64,000 nucleotides of DNA from Microbacterium trichothecenolyticum (GTDB lineage: Bacteria > Actinomycetota > Actinomycetes > Actinomycetales > Microbacteriaceae): NCBI RefSeq assembly GCF_000956465.1, contig NZ_JYJA01000033.1, positions 124,001-188,000 of the forward strand, in the 5' to 3' direction. Position 1 is the stretch's first letter, and every line of letters begins with the position of its first letter. Under the pieces are notes generated by a model. That model was not told the DNA's origin, made no database searches, and saw only the letters and a program-made list of their open reading frames with translations. Position numbers and translations under genes: made by a program. This document shows, piece after piece, positions 9,104 through 18,235 of the stretch.

Positions 9104-10053
9104 GCGGCCCCTCCGACTTCAGCGAGCTTCGCGACCAGGTCGCCGAACATGAGCCGGGTGTCGAGGGCGGTGAAGACGCGAACGGGCGGCGCCCCGGCGA
9201 GTAGGTCGCCGTAAGTGGCGTCATCGCTGATCGCACGCCGTGGTTGCAGGGCTGACGGCGACGACGACGGGTCGACATGGAAGGGCCCGCGGAGGGCGGT
9301 CAGCAGGACGAGCGGGCTGTCGCCGAGGACGACCGTCTCGCCTCGGTTGAACCCGAGCATCGCGGACATCATCGCCGTGAAGGTGTCCAGGCAATCGACG
9401 AGGTGTGCCGCGAGAGGTCCGAGCGGTGCGACGTGGCGGTGGAGCTCGGCCCAGGTGATGAGGCACTGTTCGTAGGTCGTCTCGGGGACCTGCCAGATGG
9501 CCATCGAAGACGCGAAGACCACCCCCGCGGCGACAGGGTCGATGGTCGTGTTGAACTCCGCCGGGCGGCAATCGTCCGCATGCGCCGGGTCATAGCCCGG
9601 ACCGCCGATCCAGACGAGCGTCAGTCGATCCGCGATGCCGGGTTCGTGGAGATACGCCGTGGCGAGGTCCGTCAGCCCCCCGCCCGCACAGTAGAAGAGC
9701 GGCAGCGGATCATCGCGGAGCGCCTCCGCGATGATCGCCCGCGCCGCGTCGGTGAGCCGCGGCGTGACCCCGGCGCGCAAGCCCGTCTCGGCGCCCGCAA
9801 GAGCGCGTTCGGGACGACCGAGCATCTCGACGATGCGATCCGCCGCGATCACTCCGCGCTCCACCACTCCCGGGTCGAACTCGGCGAAGGAGTCGGGGAT
9901 CTTCGACGCGACGACCAGTGCGACATGCACCGAAGGGCTCAGCAGATGGTGCGCGAGCTGGAACAGTCCGTCGGGATCACCGCCGAAATCGTTGTCGAGG
10001 ATGACGCGAGCGCGCGGAGCGCCGGCATCGTCGGCTCGAGCGGGGTCTGTCAC
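9100..10053 (-). CDS. nucleoside-hydrolase (IUNH)-family protein
   Basis: A 317-residue member of the inosine-uridine nucleoside hydrolase fold. The calcium-binding N-terminal motif appears as VILDNDFGGDPDG (family DxDxxxDD), and LVWIGGP and CRPAEFNTTIDPVAA follow as in the family. The start is GTG at 10053 behind AAGGAG. The gene is locked between an esterase (1-bp gap) and a GH78 (ATGA overlap), so it belongs to glycoside rather than nucleotide metabolism by context. These enzymes cleave N-ribosides; here an altered N- or O-glycoside substrate seems more likely. The DPDG variant at the metal site is worth noting. Confidence 0.75.
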   Translation of the reverse strand: MTDPARADDAGAPRARVILDNDFGGDPDGLFQLAHHLLSPSVHVALVVASKIPDSFAEFDPGVVERGVIAADRIVEMLGRPERALAGAETGLRAGVTPRLTDAARAIIAEALRDDPLPLFYCAGGGLTDLATAYLHEPGIADRLTLVWIGGPGYDPAHADDCRPAEFNTTIDPVAAGVVFASSMAIWQVPETTYEQCLITWAELHRHVAPLGPLAAHLVDCLDTFTAMMSAMLGFNRGETVVLGDSPLVLLTALRGPFHVDPSSSPSALQPRRAISDDATYGDLLAGAPPVRVFTALDTRLMFGDLVAKLAEVGGAA

Positions 10054-10054
10054 T

Positions 10055-10837
10055 TCAGTCTCCTTGTGAATGTGTGACGCGCGAGCAGAAGTCGATCGCG
10101 GCGTCGAACACCGTGGACGGGTCGTCGAGCCCCTGCCAGAAGTGCTTTCCGCCCGCAACGGTGTGGAAGTCGACATCGGCTCCGACGCCTCGGAGCGCCT
10201 CGGCGAGCGCCTCGCTCTGCGAGAACGGAACATGCTCGTCGGCGGTGCCGTGCGCGAGGTGGAACGGCGGAGCGCCGGCGTGCACCTGGTAGGCGGGACT
10301 CGCCCGGCGTGCGATCTCGGGATGCTCTGCGGCGGGTCCGCCGATCCAGCGAGCCTCACGGGTCTTCTCGGGTGGATCGCCCATGTCGTGCTCAGCCATC
10401 GTGAAGAGGTCGGCGGGACCGAACCAGTCCACGACGCCGCGCACATCACGGCGACCGAGCCCCGTGAGCGCGGCGAGCGTCGCGCCCGCCGAGACTCCCC
10501 ACAGCACGGGGCGCGAGGCATCCACTCCGTAGTCGGCCGCGTGATTCCTCAGCCACTCGAGGGCGGCGTCGACGTCGTCCAGCTGCGCAGGGAATCGCGC
10601 TTCGCCGCTCAGGCGGTACTCGCACGAGGCGATCGCGAAGCCCGCCGCGACGATGAGATCGAAGGACCGGCCGACGCCGATCCCCGGGGTGAAGACCTTG
10701 CGACTGCCACGCAGCCACCCCCCACCGTGCAGGAACACGATGAGGGGCGCGCCGGCGGACTCCGGCGTGCGCAGGTCGAGCGAGAGCGGCCGGAAGCCCT
10801 CGGGCTGGGCGAAGTCGACCTCGAACAGCGACGACAC
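10055..10837 (-). CDS. alpha/beta hydrolase (possible depside esterase)
   Basis: A 260-residue alpha/beta hydrolase with oxyanion motif FLHGGGW, nucleophile elbow GVSAGA, acid in HGTADEHVPFSQSE and catalytic His in GGKHFWQG. It starts with GTG at 10837, only 7 bp after the stop of the quercetinase-like cupin. Flavonol dioxygenases produce an ester (a depside of a phloroglucinol carboxylic acid and a benzoic acid) that needs an esterase, and this gene is the natural candidate. That role is inferred from position. By sequence alone it is a general BD-FAE/acetyl-esterase-like enzyme. Confidence 0.8.
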   Translation of the reverse strand: MSSLFEVDFAQPEGFRPLSLDLRTPESAGAPLIVFLHGGGWLRGSRKVFTPGIGVGRSFDLIVAAGFAIASCEYRLSGEARFPAQLDDVDAALEWLRNHAADYGVDASRPVLWGVSAGATLAALTGLGRRDVRGVVDWFGPADLFTMAEHDMGDPPEKTREARWIGGPAAEHPEIARRASPAYQVHAGAPPFHLAHGTADEHVPFSQSEALAEALRGVGADVDFHTVAGGKHFWQGLDDPSTVFDAAIDFCSRVTHSQGD

Positions 10838-10844
10838 GAGGAGG

Positions 10845-11390
10845 TCAGTCGCGGAACCGGAACTCGGGCATGAAGACAGTGGCGTACTTCTCGCCGGCGG
10901 CGCGCATGATCGAGAAGTCCGGCACGTAGACGCCCTGCGGCTGGTCGAGGTCGGTCTTCTGGCCGATCGCGTGGAAGAACCGCTCGAAGCCCGCCGTGCC
11001 TGCGCCGAACACCGTCGTGGTGTTCTCGATCTTGAATGCGTGGACGATGTTCGCCGGCACGAACGCGAAGTCGCCCGTGGTGAGCGTGGTCTTGGTGTGG
11101 TACTCCGCCTGGTCGTCCATCCACACCGAGATCTCGCCGTCGACGACGTAGAAGAACTCGTGGGTCCTGAGGTGCGTGTGGGCGGGGATGCGGTCCCCCT
11201 GACGCGCCTTCATCGTCCACGCGCCGTACTGGTCGTCCGTCTCGTCTCCCGAGACCAGGATCTCGAAGAGCTGGTCGAAGACGAGCGACTTCTCACCCTG
11301 CCCGTTGCCGATCACGTAGGGCTTCGGGGCCGCGGGCAGGATTCCGGCGAACGCGACCTTGTCGGGGTCGTCAGCGGCGAAAGTGGTCAT
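10845..11390 (-). CDS. monocupin dioxygenase, quercetin 2,3-dioxygenase-like
   Basis: A 181-residue single-domain cupin close in length and motif to bacterial (Streptomyces-type) quercetinases. It matches cupin motif 1 exactly, G(X)5HXH(X)4E(X)6G, giving metal ligands H71, H73 and E78; motif 2 (GDFAFVPANIVHAF) supplies H117. Known relatives use a divalent metal and O2 to open the flavonol C ring, releasing CO and a depside. The ATG at 11390 follows a perfect GGAGG, so the ATG 12 bp upstream is rejected. It is the first gene of the operon with esterases and a rhamnosidase, matching a rutin/quercetin route. Substrate is inferred. Confidence 0.8.
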   Translation of the reverse strand: MTTFAADDPDKVAFAGILPAAPKPYVIGNGQGEKSLVFDQLFEILVSGDETDDQYGAWTMKARQGDRIPAHTHLRTHEFFYVVDGEISVWMDDQAEYHTKTTLTTGDFAFVPANIVHAFKIENTTTVFGAGTAGFERFFHAIGQKTDLDQPQGVYVPDFSIMRAAGEKYATVFMPEFRFRD

Positions 11391-11417
11391 GCTTACCTCC
11401 ATGTAAGACGGTGGTGC

Positions 11418-11451
11418 CGTTAGGCAGACGGGAACATCGGGCCATTCCGAT
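11418..11451. promoter_or_regulatory. cupin-operon promoter sites (CGTTAG half site; GGCCATTC-GAT)
   Basis: Between the cupin and LysR genes lie CGTTAG (11418-11423) and GGCCATTCCGAT (11440-11451). Both occur again, in the same orientation, in the gap at 18066-18300 (GGCCATTCGGAT at 18166-18177 and CGTTAG-N7-CTAACG at 18190-18208). This suggests one regulator, probably the adjacent LysR protein, controls both operons. Confidence 0.35.
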
Positions 11452-11519
11452 CGACCGTTCCAGATGCCTCAAGTCTCACGACGTTCCGCGGCCGGAGGAA
11501 GTTCGACATCCCTACCCGG

Positions 11520-11538
11520 CGTTAGCCTGAGGCTAAGA
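11520..11538. promoter_or_regulatory. LysR-type operator in front of its own gene (CGTTAG-N7-CTAAGA)
   Basis: A dyad ending 7 bp before the LysR start; its core TTAGCC-TGA-GGCTAA is a perfect inverted repeat (11522-11536). Spacing and half-site match the perfect site at 18190-18208. It is the expected place for negative autoregulation by a LysR protein. Confidence 0.5.
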
Positions 11539-11545
11539 TCCGAGC

Positions 11546-12457
11546 ATGGACGTGCCCATCCACGTGATCCGGTATTTCTGTGTGCTCGCCGAAGAGCTGC
11601 ACTTCGGTCGCGCCGCCGAGCGCCTCAGCATCACGCCTCCGTCGCTGAGCCAGCAGATCAGCCGCCTCGAGCAGCAGCTCGGTGTCAAGCTGTTCGATCG
11701 AAGTCCCCGCAAAGTCGAGCTCACCGGCTACGGGCGCGACCTGCTCCCCCTCGCCCGCCGGGTCCAGGACGACCACGACCAGCTCCTCGCCTGGGCGCAG
11801 TCGGTGCGCCGGGATCAGCACACGCCGCTCCTGCGCGTCGGTGTCGTGGCCGCGGGGGCCGGCGCGCTGACGACGGCGGCGATCGCCGCAACGATGCAGG
11901 CGATCCCGGCGGCGCGGATCGAGATGCGGCGGCTGGGCTTCTTCGACGTGGCCTCCGAGCTGGAAGCCGGGCGGGTCGACGTCGTGTTCGCGCCGTCACC
12001 CATGGTGCTGCCACCGCGGATCCGTGTAGAGCCGCTGTGGCGCGAACCGCGGGTGCTCGTCGTGCCCGCTGATCACGCCCTCGCCGGACGTGAGTCGGTC
12101 ACGATCGCCGAGACCAACGACGAGGTGTTCGTGGCCGTCGCCCGAGGGGTTCCCGAGGTCGTGAACTGGTGGATCGTCGACCCGCGCCCGGACGGGACGC
12201 GGCCCCGACGCGGCCCGACGGCCGACAGCGTCGACGGGCTCTTCGAACTGGTCGCGGCCGGGGCAGGGGTGAACATCGCGGGGCAGTCCGCGTCGCGCCA
12301 GTACCGCCGTGACGAACTCGCCTTCGTGCCGATCTCCGACATCGAGCCCGCGACGATCGTGCTGTGCAGCCTCAGCGATTCGCCCAACCCGATGGTCAGG
12401 ACCTTCCGCGAGACGGCGCAGGAGCTCTCGCCGCTCGTCGATGGGACGCTCCACTGA
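11546..12457 (+). CDS. LysR-family transcriptional regulator
   Basis: A 303-residue LysR regulator. The winged helix is at residues 1-60 (FGRAAERLSITPPSLSQQISRLEQQLG), followed by the long linker helix and a periplasmic-binding-protein-like effector domain ending at DGTLH. It is divergent from the quercetinase operon, and dyads with half-site CGTTAG lie in the 155-bp gap. The same dyad between the ABC importer and GH1 genes suggests it senses a flavonoid or ring-fission product and controls glycoside uptake, deglycosylation and ring opening together. It ends 9 bp from the convergent ABC operon. Confidence 0.9.
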   Translation: MDVPIHVIRYFCVLAEELHFGRAAERLSITPPSLSQQISRLEQQLGVKLFDRSPRKVELTGYGRDLLPLARRVQDDHDQLLAWAQSVRRDQHTPLLRVGVVAAGAGALTTAAIAATMQAIPAARIEMRRLGFFDVASELEAGRVDVVFAPSPMVLPPRIRVEPLWREPRVLVVPADHALAGRESVTIAETNDEVFVAVARGVPEVVNWWIVDPRPDGTRPRRGPTADSVDGLFELVAAGAGVNIAGQSASRQYRRDELAFVPISDIEPATIVLCSLSDSPNPMVRTFRETAQELSPLVDGTLH

Positions 12458-12466
12458 CTTGTCGGG

Positions 12467-13336
12467 TCAGCCGGCCGCGGCCTTCGCTTGCGCCCGCAGC
12501 CTCTGCCAGACCTCGCGGCGGCGGGCCTGCTCGTCGGGATCCGGCACGGGCGAGGCTGCCATGAGCACACGCGTGTACTCGCTCTGCGGGCTGCGGATGA
12601 CGTCGACCGTGGCTCCCTGCTCCATGACCTTTCCGCGATGGAGCACGACGACGCGCTGGGCGAGGAACTCGACGACCGCCATGTCGTGGGCGATGAAGAG
12701 GTAGCCGAGATCGGCGCCGGCACGCAGCTCGGCGAGGAGGTTCAGCACCTGCGCCTGCGTCGAGAGATCGAGCGCGCTCACCGCCTCGTCGCACACGACG
12801 AGGCGCGGATCCGTCACGAGTGCCCGCGCGATCGCGATCCGCTGCCGCTGCCCGCCCGAGAACTGGCGCGGGTACCGGTCGTACGAGCCGGCGGGAAGCC
12901 CCACCGATGCCAGGACCTCGTTCGCGCGGCGCTCCCGCTCCTCGCGGGCGACACCGGCGACGCGAAGCGGCTCCGTGAGAGCGTCCCCGATCACCCGGCG
13001 CGGGTTGAGCGACGAGAACGGGTCCTGGAACACCGCGCGAAGGTCTCCCTGCAACGCGCGACGCTCGGCGACGCTGGCGCGCGTGATCTCGCGTCCCTCG
13101 AAGAGGATCTGCCCGTCGCTCACCGGCTGCAGACCGAGGATCGCCCGGCCGATCGTCGTCTTTCCCGAACCGGACTCGCCGACGAGCCCGAGCGTCTCAC
13201 CGCGGGCGATCGCGAACGAGACGTCGTCGACCGCGGCCGGTCCATTCCTGCCGTAGCGCACGACGAGGTTGCGCACCTCGAGCAGCGGCGCATCCGTGCC
13301 CTGCGCGCCGACGGACACCGTGTCTGGGGCACTCAT
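12467..13336 (-). CDS. ABC transporter ATP-binding protein, oligopeptide (DppF/OppF) type
   Basis: A 289-residue ATPase of the peptide/nickel uptake class. It has Walker A GESGSGKT near residue 53, signature FSGGQRQR, Walker B LVVCDEAVSALD and the switch His in IAHDMAVV. It ends in an oligopeptide-ABC C-terminal segment. It overlaps the fused permease/ATPase gene by ATGA and is the last gene of the four-gene importer 18065 to 12467. Peptide-class importers in actinobacteria often carry plant oligosaccharides or glycosides, and position next to GH1 and quercetinase genes supports a glycoside cargo here. Confidence 0.92.
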   Translation of the reverse strand: MSAPDTVSVGAQGTDAPLLEVRNLVVRYGRNGPAAVDDVSFAIARGETLGLVGESGSGKTTIGRAILGLQPVSDGQILFEGREITRASVAERRALQGDLRAVFQDPFSSLNPRRVIGDALTEPLRVAGVAREERERRANEVLASVGLPAGSYDRYPRQFSGGQRQRIAIARALVTDPRLVVCDEAVSALDLSTQAQVLNLLAELRAGADLGYLFIAHDMAVVEFLAQRVVVLHRGKVMEQGATVDVIRSPQSEYTRVLMAASPVPDPDEQARRREVWQRLRAQAKAAAG

Positions 13337-15504
13337 CGTCCTGCTCCTGTCGTCACGGGCAGCCGCCATTCGTCCTGGCGACCCTGCACCTCGTCTCGCC
13401 GGACGCAGCGGACTCCGCCTTCGCCATGAGCGCGCGGGTCGAGCGGCACCGTCACGAGGCACTCGTCGCGCGCGAAGCGGCAGCGCTGGGCGAAGCGGCA
13501 CCCGGTCGTCCACGAACCCGGGAGCGGCACCTGACCGGGGATCGATGCAAGGCGCGCGGTCCCTTCGAGATCGAGGATGGCGTGCGGATCTGCCGCGAGC
13601 AGCGCCATCGTGTACGGATGCTCGGGCCGCAGCAGCACGTCGCGCACGGTGCCGGTCTCGACGATCTCGCCCGCGTACATGACCGACACGTCATCGCAGA
13701 TGTCGGCGACGACACCGAGGTCGTGGGTCACGATGATGATGGACATCCCGCGTTCCGCGATGAGCCCGCGCAGCAGCGCGAGGATCTCGGCCTGGATCGT
13801 GACGTCGAGGGCCGTCGTGGGCTCGTCGGCGACGAGCAGACTCGGCGTGCCGCTCAGCGCGAGGGCGATCGCGACGCGCTGCGCCATGCCGCCCGAGATC
13901 TGGTGCGGGTAGCTCTTCAGCACGCGCGGCGGATCGACGATGCCGACGTCGGTGAGCAGCTGGGATGCGATGCGTTTGGCCTCGGCCCGACGGACTCCGC
14001 GCAGGCGCCGGATCGCGGCCGCGAGCTGCGCGCCGACCGTGAACATGGGATCGAGTGCCCGCGTCGGCTCCTGCGAGATGAAGGCGATCTCGTGGCCGCG
14101 CACCCGCTGGAGGGTCTTCTCGGTGGCCCCGGCGAGATCGGCATCACGCCATCCGATGCGCCCCGAGCGCACGGAGAGTCCCGGGGCGAGCAGGCCCAGC
14201 AGCGCGTAGGACGTCACGCTCTTGCCACAGCCCGATTCACCGACGAGCCCCATGACCGTGCCGGGGCGGACCCGCATCGAGACGCCGGTCACGAGGGCGG
14301 GGCCCCCGTCGACACCGATCACGAGATCCTCGACGACCAGCCCTTGGCGGTCGTTCGCGAGCTGCTCGTGGCTCGTCGAGGCGCCCGGCGTCGCCGGCCC
14401 GGAGGTGGGCTCGTCGGCCTCGCCGGTGAGCAGCGGCGGGATCGCGATGACGTCGACCGGCGCCGCTGTGTCGCGCAGCGGGTCGGCATTCGACCCGGGA
14501 TACGAGGCATCCGCGATCATGTCGAGCGATTCGGGGGCGGCGTCGTCCGTCACCCCCACGACGGGGAGATCGTCGGCGACGGCGGACGCGGCGACCTCGG
14601 TCGCTGGCGCGCGTCGCAGTCGGCGACGGAGGGCGACGAGCGGCGGCGGAACGGCCGTACCGCCCGCGAGCACGTCCGCGAGGGAGTTGGCGGCGATGAG
14701 TGTGAGCGCGAGGATGCCGCCGGTCGGCACCATCATCCAGGGCTGCTGGAAGATGAAGCGCGAGGCGGTCTGGATCATCCCGCCCCACGTCGGCTCGGGC
14801 GGCTGGGGGCCGAGCCCGATGAACGCGAGCGCGGCCTGCATCCCGATGCCGACGCCGAAGAGCAGGACGAACTGCACGATGACGGTCGTCGACATGTTCG
14901 GCAGCACGTGGCGGATGCTGGCGCGCATCGGCCGAACGCCGTCGATCGCGGCCGCCTCGACGTAGAGCTGCGTGTGCAGCGACTTCGCCTGGCCGAAGAA
15001 GATCTTGTACATCGCGCCGAACAGCAGCAGTCCGAACGCCGCCATGACGAGCGGCATGTTGGTGCCGACCGCCGCGATGAAGGCCAGGATGATGACGGTT
15101 CCGGGCAGAGACAGGACGATCTCGCTGACCTGGTTCATCGCCCCTTCGCCGCGCCGGCTCCGAGCCGCCCAGAGCGTGATGGGGATCGTGACGAGCACCG
15201 CGACGATCGGCACCACGAGTCCGATGAAGATCGTCGGGGCGGCGGCGGTCACCAGACGCGAGAGGATGTCGCGGCCCAGCTCGTCCGTCCCGAGGAGGTG
15301 CGCGGGCGAGGGGCCCTGCAGTACGACGGAAAGGTCCTGCTCGAGCGGGCCGTACCGCAGCCACAGCGGCGAGGTGAGCGACGCGAGGACGAGCCCGACG
15401 AGCCAGATGATCGAGACGACGGCGGCCGGTGAGCGCAGCACTCGAAGGCGCAGCTTCCGCTCCGAGCGGCGGGGGCGGACGATCGAGGTCGTCGAGACGG
15501 TCAT
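13333..15504 (-). CDS. fused ABC permease (DppC type) and ATPase (DppD type)
   Basis: A 723-residue fusion. Residues 1-295 are a DppC-like permease with about six membrane helices and the coupling motif [14 protein letters not shown]. Residues 295-388 form an acidic, proline-rich linker. From about 389 comes a DppD-like ATPase with Walker A GESGCGKS at 422-429, signature ISGGMAQR, Walker [13 protein letters not shown], and the C-terminal Cys-containing segment [14 protein letters not shown] typical of the class. The ATG at 15504 overlaps the stop of the DppB-like gene (ATGA). The frame stays open far upstream through that neighbour but is not coding there. Such fusions are known in actinobacteria. 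Confidence 0.92.
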   Translation of the reverse strand: MTVSTTSIVRPRRSERKLRLRVLRSPAAVVSIIWLVGLVLASLTSPLWLRYGPLEQDLSVVLQGPSPAHLLGTDELGRDILSRLVTAAAPTIFIGLVVPIVAVLVTIPITLWAARSRRGEGAMNQVSEIVLSLPGTVIILAFIAAVGTNMPLVMAAFGLLLFGAMYKIFFGQAKSLHTQLYVEAAAIDGVRPMRASIRHVLPNMSTTVIVQFVLLFGVGIGMQAALAFIGLGPQPPEPTWGGMIQTASRFIFQQPWMMVPTGGILALTLIAANSLADVLAGGTAVPPPLVALRRRLRRAPATEVAASAVADDLPVVGVTDDAAPESLDMIADASYPGSNADPLRDTAAPVDVIAIPPLLTGEADEPTSGPATPGASTSHEQLANDRQGLVVEDLVIGVDGGPALVTGVSMRVRPGTVMGLVGESGCGKSVTSYALLGLLAPGLSVRSGRIGWRDADLAGATEKTLQRVRGHEIAFISQEPTRALDPMFTVGAQLAAAIRRLRGVRRAEAKRIASQLLTDVGIVDPPRVLKSYPHQISGGMAQRVAIALALSGTPSLLVADEPTTALDVTIQAEILALLRGLIAERGMSIIIVTHDLGVVADICDDVSVMYAGEIVETGTVRDVLLRPEHPYTMALLAADPHAILDLEGTARLASIPGQVPLPGSWTTGCRFAQRCRFARDECLVTVPLDPRAHGEGGVRCVRRDEVQGRQDEWRLPVTTGAGR

Positions 15505-16442
15505 GAGGCACGCAGCTTCGGGTCGAGGGTCCGGTTGAGGAGTTCCAGCGCGACGTTCACGATCACGACCACGAGGGTGGCGACGAGCACGAGCGCCTGC
15601 ACGAACGGGAGGTCGGCGGAGCCGACGGCGCTCTGCATGGCCTGACCGATGCCGGGCAGGGCGAAGAGCACCTCGATGACCACCGAGCCGCTGAACAGGA
15701 CGATGAACATGACGGCCACGCTCGCGAGGATCGGGAGGCTCGCTCCGCGCAGCGCGTGGACGTAGATGATGCGGTTCGTCGGCGTGCCGACGGCGCGGAG
15801 GGTGCGGATGTGCTCCTGCGCGAGGGACTCCGACATCGAGGCCCGCGTCTGCCGGGCGATCCCGGCGGCCGAGGTGATCGCGATCGTGAGGACGGGCAGC
15901 ACGAGCGAGCGCGCCCACGCAGCCGGGTCGTTCGCGAACGGCACGAACCCGGTCGCCGGGAGCAGCCGCAGCTGGACGGCGAAGACGTAGACGAGCAGGA
16001 CTCCGACCCAGAAGGCCGGGACGGACAGCAGGATGCCGGAGGTCGCCGTGATGGCCTTGTCGACCGCTCCGCGGCGCACCGCCGCGATCACGCCCATCAC
16101 GACGCCGATGAGGGCGGCGACGAGGGTTCCGAAGACCGCGAGCGCGGCGGTCACGGGGAGCCGCTTGGCGATATCGGGGCCGATGGGGCGCCCGTCGATG
16201 AGGGACGTCCCGAGGTTGCCCTGCAGCACTTGCGCGACCCAGGCGAGGTACTGCTGGATCCAGGGGTCGTACCAGCCGATCGACTCGTTGTACGCGGCCA
16301 CCTGCTCGGGTGTGGCCGACTGGCCGAGGGCGACGCCGCCGGGCGTCGATCCCGAGAGGTGGACGAGCATGAACGCGATCCATGATGCGATCAGCAGCGT
16401 CGCGATGCCCCAGGCGACGCGCTTGAGGATGAAGATGAGCAT
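15501..16442 (-). CDS. ABC transporter permease, DppB type
   Basis: A 313-residue inner-membrane permease of the peptide/nickel class with six predicted helices, the N-terminal LKRVAWGIATLLIASWIAF helix, GRPIGPDIAKRLPVT, and the EAA-loop segment EHIRTLRAVGTPTNRI. It forms the translocation pore with the DppC half of the neighbouring fusion. Its ATG lies 57 bp after the binding-protein gene and its stop overlaps the next gene by ATGA, so the importer is one transcription unit. Confidence 0.92.
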   Translation of the reverse strand: MLIFILKRVAWGIATLLIASWIAFMLVHLSGSTPGGVALGQSATPEQVAAYNESIGWYDPWIQQYLAWVAQVLQGNLGTSLIDGRPIGPDIAKRLPVTAALAVFGTLVAALIGVVMGVIAAVRRGAVDKAITATSGILLSVPAFWVGVLLVYVFAVQLRLLPATGFVPFANDPAAWARSLVLPVLTIAITSAAGIARQTRASMSESLAQEHIRTLRAVGTPTNRIIYVHALRGASLPILASVAVMFIVLFSGSVVIEVLFALPGIGQAMQSAVGSADLPFVQALVLVATLVVVIVNVALELLNRTLDPKLRAS

Positions 16443-16499
16443 CAGAACTCTCCCTGACGGGCGGTGCCGACGACGCGGGTCGCCGGCACCGTCGTCGGA

Positions 16500-18065
16500 T
16501 CAGGATGCGGGCTGGATGGAGGCCAGGATCGGGAAGGCCTCGGCGCCCGGGAACGTCGGCTCGGCGACCTTCTTCGCGTTGTACGCCCACGGCGCCAGTT
16601 GCTCGAACAGCGGGATGAGCCACCCCGAGTCGACGATCGCGCGGTTGAGGTCCTTGAGAGCCGCGGTCTGCGCCGCTTCATCGCCGGTCGCCGCGCCGTA
16701 CGCGCCGGCGGCGGCCTTGATCTCGGGGTTGTCCGCGCCGTGGAAGTTCGCGAAGCCGAACAGCACGCCGAACACGTTGCCGAGCGGGTTGGTCCACGTC
16801 AGCGGGAGCGGCCCGCCGAGCGGCTCGGTCTGCACGACGGCGAAGATCTCCTCTGTCGATGCCGCGTTCTTCAGCGTCATGTTGACGCCGATGGCCTCCC
16901 AGTAGGGCTGGAGCGCCTCGAGATCACGCTGGCTGGCGGAGGAGATCGTGAAGGTGAAGTCGAAGCCGTCCGGGTAGCCCGCCTCGGCGAGCAGGTCCTT
17001 GGCGGCATCCGGGTCGTAGGCGTACTCCTCGTCGAGCTCGGGAAGGTAGCCCGGGTTGTCGGCGGGCAGCGCGTTCGCCGTGGGAAGCTCGCCAGGGTGG
17101 ATCGCCTCGACGAACGCCTCGCGGTCGATCGCCATCGAGAGCGCCTGGTACACACGCGGGTCTGCCCACTGCGGACCGAGAGCACCCGTCTTGTCGAAGG
17201 CCACGATGTTCTGGACTGTGCCGCCGTTGGCGACGAGTCCGACACCCGCGGACTCGACCTGAGCCTGCGTGTCGGCCGTGATGTAGGCCAGATCGACCTC
17301 GCCTGAGATCACCGCGTTGACGCGAGCCTGCGGGTCGAGGACCGGACGGAACTCATAGGAGTCGAAGGGATAGTCCGCGGCGGCGTCGCTGCCTTCCTTC
17401 TTGACGAGCAGGTAGGAGTTGCCCTTCACCGTGGCGTCCTCGTCGACCGTGAGCGGTCCCGAGCCGTCCGGCGTCGTGTCGAGGGTGGAGCGGTCGGCGG
17501 CGCCCGTCGGCCCCACGATCGCTCCTGCGGGCAGCACGAGGTTCGCCTCGAAGCCCGGCTGCGGCGCCGCGAAGGTGAGCGTCACGGTGTCGTCGTCGAC
17601 AACGGTCACGTCCGAGATCTCGTTCTGTCCGCCGCTCGCGAAGCCGTTGTACGCGGACAGATCCGGGTTGCCGCGCGCGTCGAGGTTCTCCTTCACGAGA
17701 TCGGCGCTCAACGCCGTGCCGTCGTCGAAGGTCGCGGTGGTGTCGAGGTCCAGCGTGAGCTGGGTGTTGTCTTCGTTGTACTCGAACGAGGTGACGAGAT
17801 CGGGGACGACCTGACCGTCCTCGTCGAGCAGGAACAGCGAGTCGTAGATCCCCTCGAAGAAGAAGCGCTGCCCGCTGCCGTAGCGGACGGGGTCGTACCC
17901 GAGCGCGGCCTGGTCGGAGTCGAGGCCGATGACGAGCTTCGACGTGTCGGCTGCACCGCCGGTCTGGCTGGGATCGCCGGCGCCGCTGCACCCCGCGAGT
18001 GCGAGGGCTGATACGGCGACGGCCGCAATGACGGCGGCGCCGCGTGCTGTGATGAGTCGGGACAT
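16500..18065 (-). CDS. extracellular solute-binding lipoprotein, family 5
   Basis: A 521-residue substrate-binding protein of the peptide-importer class (SBP_bac_5). The N terminus is a lipoprotein signal with lipobox LAGC (Cys at about residue 25), followed by a Gly/Ser/Thr-rich tether and the two-lobed binding domain (VIGLDSDQAALGYDPVRYGS, DPRVYQALSMAIDREAFVEAI). It is anchored to the outer face of the membrane and feeds the DppB/DppC/DppD/DppF set downstream. AGGAG precedes the ATG at 18065. The gene is divergent from the GH1 beta-glucosidase, with two candidate operators in the 235-bp gap, so a glucoside or flavonoid glycoside is the likely cargo. Confidence 0.92.
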   Translation of the reverse strand: MSRLITARGAAVIAAVAVSALALAGCSGAGDPSQTGGAADTSKLVIGLDSDQAALGYDPVRYGSGQRFFFEGIYDSLFLLDEDGQVVPDLVTSFEYNEDNTQLTLDLDTTATFDDGTALSADLVKENLDARGNPDLSAYNGFASGGQNEISDVTVVDDDTVTLTFAAPQPGFEANLVLPAGAIVGPTGAADRSTLDTTPDGSGPLTVDEDATVKGNSYLLVKKEGSDAAADYPFDSYEFRPVLDPQARVNAVISGEVDLAYITADTQAQVESAGVGLVANGGTVQNIVAFDKTGALGPQWADPRVYQALSMAIDREAFVEAIHPGELPTANALPADNPGYLPELDEEYAYDPDAAKDLLAEAGYPDGFDFTFTISSASQRDLEALQPYWEAIGVNMTLKNAASTEEIFAVVQTEPLGGPLPLTWTNPLGNVFGVLFGFANFHGADNPEIKAAAGAYGAATGDEAAQTAALKDLNRAIVDSGWLIPLFEQLAPWAYNAKKVAEPTFPGAEAFPILASIQPAS

Positions 18066-18165
18066 CCTGATCTCCTGTGATCGGTGTGCTGCTGCGGACT
18101 TCGGTGTCGTGATCGCGATTCGGGATGCGATCTTTCGGTCAAGAGTGACGATCCACGGGCGGTTT

Positions 18166-18208
18166 GGCCATTCGGATTCCTCTGCGACGCGTTAGTCGCG
18201 GCCTAACG
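18166..18208. promoter_or_regulatory. LysR-type operator CGTTAG-N7-CTAACG with upstream GGCCATTC box
   Basis: A perfect 6+7+6 inverted repeat at 18190-18208 lies between the importer and GH1 genes. GGCCATTCGGAT at 18166-18177 repeats a box from the cupin/LysR gap with one mismatch in twelve. Together they point to control by the LysR regulator at 11546. Confidence 0.5.
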
Positions 18209-18235
18209 CACGCCATTCTCGCCACTGCATCTGAT

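Noticed and set aside
13426-15432. Long open frame (about 668 codons) antisense to the permease/ATPase fusion
   Set aside because: Composition artefact; the opposite strand has intact Walker motifs and membrane helices.
15505-16623. N-terminal extension of the permease/ATPase fusion
   Set aside because: The frame stays open through the DppB-type gene, but the translation is Arg/Pro-rich; the ATG at 15504 begins a normal permease.
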